NCBI RefSeq assembly: GCF_900143205.1
Contig: NZ_FRDH01000003.1
Coordinates: 620,001-684,000, forward strand
DNA length: 64,000 nucleotides
Origin: Butyrivibrio hungatei DSM 14810
Lineage (GTDB): Bacteria > Bacillota > Clostridia > Lachnospirales > Lachnospiraceae
Direction: 5' to 3'
A program made the translations under genes and the position numbers. The notes beneath the pieces are model-generated. The model searched no databases and was not told where the DNA came from. It was given only the letters and a program-made list of their open reading frames with translations. Numbering within the stretch: the stretch's first letter is position 1; each line of letters begins with the position of its first letter. Shown one piece after another: positions 52,695 through 61,119 of the stretch.

Positions 52695-53978
52695 CTAATC
52701 TATCTTTTTTACATATAACAGATCAGTAAATGCCGTCTTGAATCTTTCCTTGTTGTGCATTACATACATCGCTGTAAGGTTCTCCATAAGGTAACCAGCA
52801 TAGCGATCTTCTCTGACAATGCCCTGACTATCATAAAAATCCGTAACATCCTTCATAACAGTAAAGGCAAAGTCTGCATATTCATCAAATACACTCTTTT
52901 TCATGATCATGAGGTTTGCCCCTGGATAACAAAACGCGTGGCCATACTCTATTAGTGTATCGGCATATTCAGGAAAATGCCTTATAAGTGCCTTTTCCAT
53001 TAGTTCCCAGTCCTGTTTTGGAATATATCTTGGGCAAAAGAAATCTTTGATAGGCGCCCCTACAAGCATTGGAGTGGTAACTACTATATCTATTCCATTA
53101 GTTTCTATCTTTTGCAGGTCTTTTTCATCAATATCCATATATCTGGCATAGTGGTAAAGCCCCACATAGTCTGCGTCATGGGCATTCTTCCACATCCAGT
53201 AAAGAGCTGTGCCTTCAGAGAAATCACGATTTAGCTTGGAAATATTTTCTCCCGTATCGTCTCTATATTCACAGATTTGATTGCTTGTCAGGGCTGCACC
53301 AACCTGAATATCATCTACAAATGCAGGCTTATCTAATAAAAGAGGCGCTACATCTGATGAGCAGCGTGCTCTAAAGATCTTAATCTTTGAAAGATCAGCA
53401 TCACCTGATGCTTTCTCATCTTTAAGAAGTCTTATTTTTCCATATGAATGCTCAAAGCTTTCTTTTAACTTATCCTTTTCAAAAAAAGGATATCTTATGG
53501 TTACTTCATTTTTTAAGACCATATAGTAAAAGCGATAATTCATGCCTTCTCTTGTCAGATGGCAAAAGCCATATTCGTCATATGGCATCTTCTCAACTTT
53601 TACTTCCTTATCCAGGCTTTCAAAATATCTCTTAGCTTTTATGTACTCATATAAAAGCCTGTCTTCGCTTGAAAGTGGAATAATGTTTGAAAAATGTTGC
53701 TCAAGCAGGCCCTTTTGTGCTTCCTGAATGTAATCTTTCTTGGCTAATGCCAATATTACAGGTGCATTCTTATCTAAAGAATCATCACTAAGTGAAAATA
53801 CTGGTATCTGCTCTATATTTTTGTCATTTTCATTTATATTTTTGACAATAAAGCCCTTAACAAGGTCTTTATAGCCGCATTTATCTATAAGTGCCAGCAT
53901 TTCTCTACCTCTTTTGCCTGCACCATACAAATAAAACTCTATTCCGCGTGAAAATAAGTTATCGAATGACATGATCAT
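52695..53978 (-). CDS. GAG Rossmann module fused to DUF4422 glycosyltransferase
   Basis: A 427-residue protein. Residues 8-115 hold the Rossmann-like module (IEFYLYGAGKRGREMLALID ... GFIVKNINEN). Residues 195-420 are a DUF4422 capsular-polysaccharide glycosyltransferase domain (SNQICEYRDDTGENIS, LYWMWKNAHDADYVGLYHYAR, YPGANLMIMKK). I start at the ATG at 53978, which has AGAGGG seven bases upstream; an earlier in-frame ATG at 54026 lacks a site. It is the first gene of the left half of the glycan cluster, divergent from the toxin-antitoxin pair. Confidence 0.85.
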   Translation of the reverse strand: MIMSFDNLFSRGIEFYLYGAGKRGREMLALIDKCGYKDLVKGFIVKNINENDKNIEQIPVFSLSDDSLDKNAPVILALAKKDYIQEAQKGLLEQHFSNIIPLSSEDRLLYEYIKAKRYFESLDKEVKVEKMPYDEYGFCHLTREGMNYRFYYMVLKNEVTIRYPFFEKDKLKESFEHSYGKIRLLKDEKASGDADLSKIKIFRARCSSDVAPLLLDKPAFVDDIQVGAALTSNQICEYRDDTGENISKLNRDFSEGTALYWMWKNAHDADYVGLYHYARYMDIDEKDLQKIETNGIDIVVTTPMLVGAPIKDFFCPRYIPKQDWELMEKALIRHFPEYADTLIEYGHAFCYPGANLMIMKKSVFDEYADFAFTVMKDVTDFYDSQGIVREDRYAGYLMENLTAMYVMHNKERFKTAFTDLLYVKKID

Positions 53979-54076
53979 TGGTTTGCCCTCTATAACAATT
54001 GTATATACATTTTGGGTGTTTTTCAAAATGTTTTATGCAACAGGGTTGCTTTTTGGGTTGCTTTTAGGGTTGCCTC

Positions 54077-54104
54077 TTGCATTATATCGCTACAGCGATA
54101 TAAT
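54077..54104 (+). promoter_or_regulatory. Promoter of the DUF3990/Xre operon with overlapping operator
   Basis: TTGCAT (54077-54082) and a perfect TATAAT (54099-54104) are spaced by 16 bases. The spacer and -10 are covered by a perfect inverted repeat with 11-bp arms (ATTATATCGCT and AGCGATATAAT, 54081-54104). This is the expected operator of the Xre antitoxin. Just upstream, GGGTTGC is repeated three times (about 54043-54073) with 12-13-base spacing. Confidence 0.8.
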
Positions 54105-54125
54105 GATATTAGAGGAAATAATATT

Positions 54126-54803
54126 ATGAAGGAAATCATTTATCACGGATCAGATCACATTATAGAAAAGCCCGAATATGGCCTTGGTGCAACGACTAAC
54201 GACTATGGTCGTGGATTTTATTGCACCAAAAGTCTTGAACTTGCTAAAGAATGGGCATGTGGAAAAGGTTCTGATGGCTTTGCAAACAAATATGAACTAG
54301 ACTTGGATGAATTAAAAGTAATCAATCTAAATCAAGAACCATACAACATATTAAATTGGCTAGCTGTGCTGACTAAGCACCGTACATATTGGCAAAACAG
54401 CAGCATATCAGCTGAAGCTAAGGCATATTTGCAAGAGCATTTCTATGTAGACATATCTGATTATGATGTTGTCATCGGATATAGAGCGGATGATTCTTAT
54501 TTTTCCTTTGCTCAAGATTTTGTTTCCGGAACTATATCACTTCAAAAGTTGCAAAGAGCAATGCACTTGGGAGAACTTGGCGAACAAATTGTGCTCATAA
54601 GCAAAAAAGCTTTCTCTCATATTAAATACTTAGGAAATGAGTCTGCAGAATCATCTATATACTACAATCAAAAAAATGACCGAGATAAACGTGCAAAACA
54701 AGCATACAGATCAGAAAAGAACATAACTGCCAATCTAGATGAGCTTTTCATTCTTGATATCATGAGAGGAAATATTCAAAATGGAGATCCACGCCTACAG
54801 TGA
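54126..54803 (+). CDS. DUF3990 ADP-ribosyltransferase-like toxin
   Basis: A 225-residue protein of the DUF3990 type. Features of ADP-ribosyltransferase folds can be seen: an early IYHGSD, then DYGRGFYCTKSLELAKEWA, and a late Glu in GELGEQIVLISKKA, matching an H-Y-E-like arrangement. It should act as a toxin by modifying a cell target. The ATG at 54126 follows AGAGG; the open frame upstream to 54012 crosses the promoter and is not coding. It overlaps the downstream Xre gene by 23 bases. Activity is inferred from fold and partner. Confidence 0.78.
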   Translation: MKEIIYHGSDHIIEKPEYGLGATTNDYGRGFYCTKSLELAKEWACGKGSDGFANKYELDLDELKVINLNQEPYNILNWLAVLTKHRTYWQNSSISAEAKAYLQEHFYVDISDYDVVIGYRADDSYFSFAQDFVSGTISLQKLQRAMHLGELGEQIVLISKKAFSHIKYLGNESAESSIYYNQKNDRDKRAKQAYRSEKNITANLDELFILDIMRGNIQNGDPRLQ

Positions 54804-55416
54804 ACTTTATATTGAATCTGCCCAAAACATCTTGGGACATATGTTTGATTACGCCATAAATGAAGTAGGTCTTGAACCAAATGAATTTGCCAACCGCTTT
54901 GTTGTCTCACCTATTTCAAAAGAATTTGAGAAAGGTAATCCTACTTATGTTGCAGGCAAAACAGGGCCTGAAATAGCCAAATTAGTTCTTACTGGTAGTG
55001 GTTATTCGAAAAGATTTCCAGATGAAGTAATGTACATAGATAGAAGTCCGGAGTACTGGGCTGGCTGGTCTCTTGCCTACTATCAGTGGCTTAGGAACTA
55101 CCATTTTATGCACATTCTCAAAGCTGCACCTTTTTCAAAAATACTCGAAATGTATTCCATCTATCACGAAATGGATATCAATCAATTTGTAGATAGATTG
55201 GATGATATCTTAAACACTTTCTATCCTCAGACACCTCTCAGGAGGTATAGAGAAATAGCTGGATTATCACAAAGTGAGCTTTCATCCATATCCGGAGTCC
55301 CGCTTAGACAGATACAGCTTTTTGAACAAAGACAAAGAGACATAAGAAAAGCACAGTCAATAACTGTGCTTATGCTTAGCAAGGCTCTTGGATGTAGTAT
55401 GGAAGATTTGATGTAG
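54781..55416 (+). CDS. Xre-family antitoxin with N-terminal extension
   Basis: A 211-residue protein. Residues 1-150 are an uncharacterised domain, probably the part that contacts the toxin. Residues 152-211 form an Xre/Cro helix-turn-helix (RYREIAGLSQSELSSISGVP, RQIQLFEQRQRDI). It overlaps the DUF3990 gene by 23 bases in the same operon, the usual toxin-then-antitoxin order for such pairs. The perfect inverted repeat in the promoter is its probable operator. AGAGG lies about 11 bases before the ATG, inside the toxin gene. Confidence 0.82.
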   Translation: MEIHAYSELYIESAQNILGHMFDYAINEVGLEPNEFANRFVVSPISKEFEKGNPTYVAGKTGPEIAKLVLTGSGYSKRFPDEVMYIDRSPEYWAGWSLAYYQWLRNYHFMHILKAAPFSKILEMYSIYHEMDINQFVDRLDDILNTFYPQTPLRRYREIAGLSQSELSSISGVPLRQIQLFEQRQRDIRKAQSITVLMLSKALGCSMEDLM

Positions 55417-55501
55417 CTAGTCAAAAATCAAGCGAATCGCAGCATTTATCACCGTTTCCGAGATTGCTTTACATTTTTATGAGCGAATATTCTACTACTC
55501 A

Positions 55502-55735
55502 TTACACTTTTATGAGGGAAGAATTGCAACGTAAAATAAGAACTGAGCGTTGATTTATAATTTTTTTAACAGAACCAATCTGTGTTTTCGCAAACAAAAG
55601 TTGAATAGCTTCTAGAAAAGTAGTCTTTCCGCTATTATTGTCACCCACTATAAGATTTATATTTGAAAAGCCAGTAATCTCTAGCTGTTTAATCCCTCTA
55701 AAACTATTTATTTCTATTGATTCAATATGTCCCAT
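55502..55735 (-). pseudogene. Truncated AAA/OLD-type ATPase
   Basis: A 77-codon frame that starts like an AAA_15/OLD-family ATPase: IESIEINSFRGIKQLEITGFSN, then the Walker A GDNNSGKTTFLEAIQLL. It stops soon after (LILRCNSSLIKV) whereas intact relatives exceed 300 residues and need Walker B and signature motifs. It is therefore a remnant. Its ATG shares a base with the upstream regulator's stop (TAATG). Bases 55417-55501 show no continuation of it. Confidence 0.75.
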
Positions 55736-56061
55736 TATTCATCTCCTCCCATTTTCTCAAAGCTAACAACCAATTTTGTATTTGTTGAAGCAGCAATTTT
55801 TTGCAATGTATCAAGTCGTGGTGCTACTTTACCATTCAAAATTTTACTGATATTAGACTGGGACATTCCGGTTATCCTGCACAGATCTTCTTGTGTAAGC
55901 TTATTTTCGTCCAAAATTCTTTGTATTTCAGCTGACACTCCATTAAGCATCTCACTTAACGCTCCATTGGAATTATTAACATGCGCATTTTTAGAGTGAG
56001 AAGCTGGTTTTTTCAAGTTGTTTATCTGTTGAAATATTGCATCAATATCATTGTTACCCAT
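55735..56061 (-). CDS. Xre-family transcriptional regulator
   Basis: A 108-residue protein with an N-terminal variable part and a helix-turn-helix at about residues 46-100 (ILDENKLTQEDLCRITGMSQ, NISKILNGKVAPRLDTLQKI). It is coupled to the truncated ATPase that follows. The ATG at 56061 is preceded by GGAGG eight bases upstream; an earlier in-frame ATG at 56076 contains that site. It may be the surviving half of a regulator-ATPase defence-type pair. Confidence 0.82.
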   Translation of the reverse strand: MGNNDIDAIFQQINNLKKPASHSKNAHVNNSNGALSEMLNGVSAEIQRILDENKLTQEDLCRITGMSQSNISKILNGKVAPRLDTLQKIAASTNTKLVVSFEKMGGDE

Positions 56062-56407
56062 AATAACATCCTCCATTTATGTTAAGTATAACATAATTAA
56101 GAGAACAAGAACATAAAATTGTTTTTTATAACAAAGAAGCTTTAAAATATGTCATTAATGACATATTTTGATTTTCAAAGCATAACTCAATCTAATCTCA
56201 TTGGTTACAATATCTGTCATTTCCACGGCAAAAATTCACTTTCTGTAATAATCTTTTTCGCTAATGTTTTCTTTGGCATAGACTCCATCAAAAAAGGACG
56301 CACTCATTCTACCAATGATGTCGGCAAAATGCTCGCTGATGAATTTGGGATTTGATGTAATAAGTCATAAAACCTAATGTTGCAAAGCAAATATCCCCTC
56401 TTTCACA

Positions 56408-56515
56408 AATTATGAAGATTTATGAAAGAAATATTAAATTATGAAGAATTATGAAAACAATATTGAATTATGAAGAATTATGAAAGTATAATAGTTTTAT
56501 GAAAGATTATGAAAA
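56408..56515 (+). repeat. Four 29-bp direct repeats around the ATPase promoter
   Basis: AATTATGAAG or a close variant begins at 56408, 56437, 56466 and 56495, a strict 29-base period. Each unit carries two TTATGAA boxes about 10 bases apart. The promoter of the following ATPase gene lies inside the third and fourth units. The stretch 56077-56407 to the left holds no gene I can defend; a short 68-codon plus-strand frame (56149-56355) is doubtful. Confidence 0.8.
56463..56492 (+). promoter_or_regulatory. Promoter of the wHTH P-loop ATPase gene
   Basis: TTGAAT (56463-56468) and a perfect TATAAT (56487-56492) are spaced by 18 bases, inside the direct repeats. The gene's ATG is 45 bases further on. 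Confidence 0.65.
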
Positions 56516-56536
56516 ACCACGAAAGGATGTTGGTAT

Positions 56537-57577
56537 ATGAAAAAAGGTAATCCATTTACACTCACCTTCGGAAAACAGCCAAATGAGTATATTTCAAGAT
56601 ATGAAAATACTGATACCATACTAAGTACTTTTGAAGCTGATAATCCGGTAAGTCAAGCCTATCTCATCGAAGGTATACGAGGCAGTGGAAAGACAGTTCT
56701 AATGACATCCATCGCAAACGAGCTCAAAAAAAACACCGACTGGATAGTCATAGATCTTAACTCAACACAGAGCCTCATAGATGACTGTGCAATGAGACTA
56801 GTAGATTCCTGTAAAAAATTCCCTGATCTTTTAAAACAGGGATTCAATATTTCTGTTGCCGGATTTGGAATAGGCGTAAACGGAAATGAAACGCCCAAAG
56901 ACAGTATCAGCATAATAGACGATATACTGTCATCGTTGAAAAAGCACCACAAAAAGGTAGTGATAACAATTGATGAGGTACTGCATGATGACAACATGCG
57001 TCATTTTGCCAGCCAATTCCAGATATTTGTAAGAAAAGATTATCCTGTATTTCTCATCATGACAGGTCTGTATGAAAACATTTATGCAATACAGAATGAT
57101 CCTGCTCTTACATTTTTATTAAGAACACCCAAAATACATCTTGAGCCCCTTAGCATGCTCCAGATAACCAAACAATACGCAGAAATTTTTCAATTGGACC
57201 AGGATAAGGCAAAAAATCTCGCACAGATAACAAAAGGATATGCTTTTGCATTTCAAGCACTAGGTCTTCTTTATTATGAACATCGTGAGGAAATGGAACT
57301 TAATGAAATTCTCTCAAAGCTAGATGATATGCTAGATGACTTTGTTTATAAGAAGATATGGGATAGTCTTTCAAGACAGGATAAAGATGTTGTCCTGACA
57401 ATAAAGAAAGAAAATACTAAAGTCAGTGATATTTGCAAAAAGCTTAACATGACATCCAGTGTTTTTTCCAAGTACCGTGAGCGTCTCATGAAACGTGGAA
57501 TAATAACATCTCCACAGCATGGATATGTTTCTCTGGCTTTGCCACGATTTGAATCAATAGCCAAGAACTATGAATAA
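56537..57577 (+). CDS. P-loop ATPase with C-terminal winged helix
   Basis: A 346-residue ATPase of the archaeal-ATPase/AAA_16 (STAND-like) kind. Walker A is LIEGIRGSGKTVLMTSIANE; Walker B is VVITIDEVLHDD; FLIMTGLYENI follows as a sensor region. The last 75 residues look like a winged helix-turn-helix (KVSDICKKLNMTSSVFSKYRE). Such proteins can regulate their own promoter, and four 29-bp repeats lie right over it. AAAGGA precedes the ATG. It ends at a bidirectional terminator shared with the PD-(D/E)XK-like gene. The biological role is unknown. Confidence 0.8.
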   Translation: MKKGNPFTLTFGKQPNEYISRYENTDTILSTFEADNPVSQAYLIEGIRGSGKTVLMTSIANELKKNTDWIVIDLNSTQSLIDDCAMRLVDSCKKFPDLLKQGFNISVAGFGIGVNGNETPKDSISIIDDILSSLKKHHKKVVITIDEVLHDDNMRHFASQFQIFVRKDYPVFLIMTGLYENIYAIQNDPALTFLLRTPKIHLEPLSMLQITKQYAEIFQLDQDKAKNLAQITKGYAFAFQALGLLYYEHREEMELNEILSKLDDMLDDFVYKKIWDSLSRQDKDVVLTIKKENTKVSDICKKLNMTSSVFSKYRERLMKRGIITSPQHGYVSLALPRFESIAKNYE

Positions 57578-57617
57578 GAATCCGCCTTTTTATAAGCTAT
57601 ATTTTTATCAAGTTAGT

Positions 57618-57655
57618 AAAGAAAGCAATGCCCCAAGTGGTGCATCGCTTTCTTT
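57618..57655. terminator. Bidirectional terminator between convergent genes
   Basis: Stem AAAGAAAGC with GCTTTCTTT, extended by ATGC/GCAT, with a loop of about 10 bases between the convergent ATPase (ends 57577) and PD-(D/E)XK-like (ends 57669) genes. T-rich sequence follows on both strands. Confidence 0.75.
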
Positions 57656-57668
57656 GCTATTTTATTTA

Positions 57669-58388
57669 TTAAATTTCTTCTTTTTTGAAATAGTATTTTC
57701 CACCGTCTTCACGATAAGCAAAAACCGTCTTTATATCCAATTCCTCCATTAGCTTATACGTAAATGGTCGTTTTCCTTCATTTCTCATTTCACAGAATTC
57801 GTCCATCTGTCTGTTTTTACAATATATCAATGGTGCAGCTACTACTTCTTTTATTTGATCATTAAGACCAAAATCGTCAATTATTTTTTTCACATTAACT
57901 TGCTTTGAGTATGTATATGCCTCTAAAACACACCTTAACAAATTCTCTGTACTATTCTCCTGCTTCAACTCAAGAATATATAAGGTAGTATCCTTTACTG
58001 ATAGCAGGTCTATTGCAGGTACATGTCCATCTTGCAATGGTGTCTGATAATCTATTATCTTTCCAATAAATTCATAATCTATATCGAGCTTATTGCAATT
58101 ATTAAATAATTTAACCGCCACTCTTTCTTCTTTTCTATTTGAATTTTCTCTTTCAAGCACGCCGCTATGGCCTGCATTATATGATCCTGTTCTTTCCAGC
58201 TCCTTTATATTCCTAAAATCCTCTATATGGCTTAAAACAAACTCAGCTACAACATCCGAGCTATACTCTTCAGACTGTTTTATTGTTCCGACCCAATTCT
58301 TATACTTTGAATCATAAAAGCCACTTGCAGTCTTGACTTCCAACCATTCTTTACATAAACCTTCAACTTCTACTCTTGTATAAGCCAT
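57669..58388 (-). CDS. PD-(D/E)XK nuclease-like protein
   Basis: A 239-residue protein. The central part has the motif of the PD-(D/E)XK nuclease fold: PAIDLLSVKDTTLYILELKQ, with Asp and Glu-x-Lys, followed by CVLEAYTYSKQVN, a helix often seen in RecB- and restriction-type nucleases. No other domain is visible. A complete AAAGGAGGG lies three bases before the ATG at 58388; the longer frame from 58439 overlaps the neighbour. It sits at the edge of the accessory island. Substrate and role are unknown, and the call is by motif alone. Confidence 0.65.
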   Translation of the reverse strand: MAYTRVEVEGLCKEWLEVKTASGFYDSKYKNWVGTIKQSEEYSSDVVAEFVLSHIEDFRNIKELERTGSYNAGHSGVLERENSNRKEERVAVKLFNNCNKLDIDYEFIGKIIDYQTPLQDGHVPAIDLLSVKDTTLYILELKQENSTENLLRCVLEAYTYSKQVNVKKIIDDFGLNDQIKEVVAAPLIYCKNRQMDEFCEMRNEGKRPFTYKLMEELDIKTVFAYREDGGKYYFKKEEI

Positions 58389-58426
58389 ATTCCCTCCTTT
58401 AAATCCAGATTTCTTTATCTTCTCAT

Positions 58427-59737
58427 TCACCTGCTCCAAATCAATATATTCGCATCTTTCACCCCCTTTTCACTTAACTGCTTTTTCATCATTTCATAAT
58501 GATTCTTATTAGCCACAATAAACGTAGTGTCATCCAAATCACTTATATCTTCAGGCTTAACTACTGGTATCCCTGCAAACTCATTAATAGTCCCAGCATT
58601 ATTATCAATAAAACTATCCACCTTAATACCGTTTGAATCCAGATATACAAGGCATTCTCTGCCATAATTACCGGCGCCAAAAATAATAGCCCTTTTGTTC
58701 CCGTGCTCTTTACACGCTTCGACCAGTTCCATTCGCGGGCGTTCTGATTGCGCCAATTCATCAGCTAAGCCTTCTGCATTATTACATATTCTCTCGTAAC
58801 CTTCCCACACCCAAGGGAATACATCATCTTTTGTAATAACGCCCTTTGATACAGCTTCATCTATCTTATCCTTAAGCCATTTGTATGAAGGATACACATC
58901 CTCATCAAATATTCTTTTCCCTTTTAAAAGAAATATGATATTACCTACAAATGACTGGAACATGTATAGATAAACGCCTTTTACATGTGGTAATCTATCC
59001 TTCCATTCATCAAATAAGTTTTCAAATTCGTCCTTGGAAAAAATGATAGCCTTTCCAGAATTCATAGATGCTGTCGGTCTGTCGGTTCTATAGCAATAAA
59101 GCGTATCTTTTATATACATTGCCCTATCAGCACATGAAATAACCTTTTCAACAAAACCTATATCCTGAAAAGCTGCTCCTGGAGTCTCACGAAGCATAAT
59201 TCCATTTTCTTTTAAGAAAGATGTTTTATATATACCTCGCCAGATAAGATAATCACATTTGTAGACGTCATCTATAAATGTTGGGTCGATGACATGATCA
59301 TAAATCTTCTCATTATGTAAAAATGTGTTATCAGGTTTAAGTAATTCATATCCATTAAGCATGGTACTAAACCTGTAAAAATCACTTTTTACATAGTCCA
59401 AATTATTATCTTTAGCTATCTTATACAGAGTCTCATACATGTTATCCATAACAAAATCATCTGTTTCCAAAATAGCTATATATGATCCTTTAGCCATTGA
59501 AATTCCCAAATTCACCTGATAACCATAGCTCTTTTTTTCAGATATGATCACATGCATGTTTGAGTATTCTTTTTCATAGGCATAAAGACGCTCCAATGTA
59601 CCATCAGTCGAACCAGCATCAATGAGTAGCACCTCAAGTTCTGAAAATACACTTTGAGAAATAAGACTGTTAATACATTTATCTATATATGGATATACAT
59701 TTAAGCTTGGTAAAATCACTGTAAGAATTGGATTCAA
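58427..59737 (-). CDS. GT2 glycosyltransferase with C-terminal GAG Rossmann module
   Basis: A 436-residue protein. Residues 1-240 form a GT-A family 2 transferase: LTVILPSLNVYPYIDKCI, LLIDAGSTDGTLE, and the metal-binding region AILETDDFVMDN. Residues 345-436 carry the shared Rossmann module (AIIFGAGNYGRECLVYLD ... SFIDNNAGTI ... TTFIVANKNHYEMMKKQL). I start at a TTG at 59737 because GAGG lies seven bases upstream; an ATG at 59761, overlapping the upstream gene, is the alternative. Donor and acceptor are unknown. Confidence 0.85.
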   Translation of the reverse strand: MNPILTVILPSLNVYPYIDKCINSLISQSVFSELEVLLIDAGSTDGTLERLYAYEKEYSNMHVIISEKKSYGYQVNLGISMAKGSYIAILETDDFVMDNMYETLYKIAKDNNLDYVKSDFYRFSTMLNGYELLKPDNTFLHNEKIYDHVIDPTFIDDVYKCDYLIWRGIYKTSFLKENGIMLRETPGAAFQDIGFVEKVISCADRAMYIKDTLYCYRTDRPTASMNSGKAIIFSKDEFENLFDEWKDRLPHVKGVYLYMFQSFVGNIIFLLKGKRIFDEDVYPSYKWLKDKIDEAVSKGVITKDDVFPWVWEGYERICNNAEGLADELAQSERPRMELVEACKEHGNKRAIIFGAGNYGRECLVYLDSNGIKVDSFIDNNAGTINEFAGIPVVKPEDISDLDDTTFIVANKNHYEMMKKQLSEKGVKDANILIWSR

Positions 59738-59741
59738 ACTT

Positions 59742-61118
59742 TTATCCTCTGCTGTTACCATTCACAAATAATTTCGGATCAATGTATTCATAATAATCTG
59801 TCATAGTTCTAATCTGATCATTAGCGTACACACACTCAGTAAAAAGATTGTTTTTATCATGACCAAGAAAATAGGATGAAAGTACCTGAAACATATTGTA
59901 AAAGCCTAAACAGAAAATAATTCCGTAATCATCATCTAATATGGCACCTTGCTCATAAGCACAAATATCAATTCCATCCAAATTTTCTTCATGTACATTA
60001 TTAGAAACAAACACTGATTCCACGTTTATTCCATTCTGCCTTAAGACTTCTATGCGTCGTTTAGCTATCTTGCCGGCTCCATATACATATATTTTTTTAT
60101 ATTTCTTAGAAAAAGAAATCATATGCTCACAGATTTCTTCTTCCTTTAATTTACTTATTTTTTCCCTTGGATCATACAGTTTAGTCAAACCTTTTATAGG
60201 AATAATTGCAGTTTTAAACAATTCCATCCTAGGCACTGCGGTACATATCTTCCACCGAAAAAAATACTTAAAAAACTGTCTAATGCCGTACGTACCTGCA
60301 CTACGCATTTGTTTTAACGCTTGAAGATTTATAAAGTGAGTATAATACTCATACATTCCAATTACCTTTGTCTTATTTTTATAACAACTCGGTAAATCTC
60401 TGATAGTATTAACCCACTGTCCAAGCAAAACATTAAAAAAGTCTGTACTTCTCCAATGGTTATTAGATTCAAGCCCACTAGAAATAGTCGCATAATCAAT
60501 AACGCAACATAAATTTAGCACATTTATCTCTTCCATTTGGCTCAATCTCTCAAAATATACGCCTAACTGAGAGAAACCAATATGGCGATCATCACAATAC
60601 TTTTTCCTAATGTATTCCCAATCCACACCTTTCAAAAAAGTGTCTGTCTTTAATATACATGCCCCATATAAAGTAAGGTAGTGCGCACATTTTTCAAATA
60701 CTACTTGCTTATCATGTAAGACTACTGTTCCCAAAGTTGAATGATCATATGTGTCGGTAATTATTAACGGATAATTATTATCAAGTTCAGCACAAACACG
60801 TCTATATACTTGTTCACTCCATCTAAGCGAATCCCCCATCATCCATACATAATCGTAGCCATTTAAAATAGTCTCATCCGACCATATGTTTAGGATTTTT
60901 ACATTCGAAGGAACAGACGATTCAACTTTAACTATAAATAAATTGTTATGATTTACCCTAAACTCCTCAACTACATTTTCAGTTTCATCATCATCACTTG
61001 AGTCATAGATATAAACATCAATTGCTAATTTCTCAAGAACAACCAACGACATCTCTAAATATTCTTTGATATGTGCAGGCCTCTTAAATGTAGGTATACA
61101 AATTGCTAATTTCTTCAT
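59742..61118 (-). CDS. GT-A glycosyltransferase with C-terminal GAG Rossmann module
   Basis: A 458-residue protein. Residues 1-230 are GT-A-like (LAICIPTFKRPAHIKEYL, VYIYDSSDDDETE, YVWMMGDSLRWS), with an unusual MMGDS in place of a DxD. Residues 345-440 hold the shared module (KIYVYGAGKIAKRRIEVLR ... SVFVSNNVHEEN ... YGIIFCLGFYNMFQ). It starts one base after the preceding gene's stop, at the ATG at 61118 with GGGTGA upstream, and runs into the next glycosyltransferase gene. Sugar and acceptor are unknown. Confidence 0.8.
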   Translation of the reverse strand: MKKLAICIPTFKRPAHIKEYLEMSLVVLEKLAIDVYIYDSSDDDETENVVEEFRVNHNNLFIVKVESSVPSNVKILNIWSDETILNGYDYVWMMGDSLRWSEQVYRRVCAELDNNYPLIITDTYDHSTLGTVVLHDKQVVFEKCAHYLTLYGACILKTDTFLKGVDWEYIRKKYCDDRHIGFSQLGVYFERLSQMEEINVLNLCCVIDYATISSGLESNNHWRSTDFFNVLLGQWVNTIRDLPSCYKNKTKVIGMYEYYTHFINLQALKQMRSAGTYGIRQFFKYFFRWKICTAVPRMELFKTAIIPIKGLTKLYDPREKISKLKEEEICEHMISFSKKYKKIYVYGAGKIAKRRIEVLRQNGINVESVFVSNNVHEENLDGIDICAYEQGAILDDDYGIIFCLGFYNMFQVLSSYFLGHDKNNLFTECVYANDQIRTMTDYYEYIDPKLFVNGNSRG

Positions 61119-61119
61119 A

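Noticed and set aside
54043..54073. Three GGGTTGC repeats as a mobile-element end
   Set aside because: Too short and too simple, with no matching copy at the island's other edge.
56149..56355. A 68-codon plus-strand frame in the gap before the ATPase
   Set aside because: There is no ribosome-binding site and no recognisable family. A gene remnant is possible, but I cannot support it.
56408..56515. Possible CRISPR array
   Set aside because: The 29-base units are contiguous direct repeats without unique spacers and lie over a promoter; no cas gene is near.
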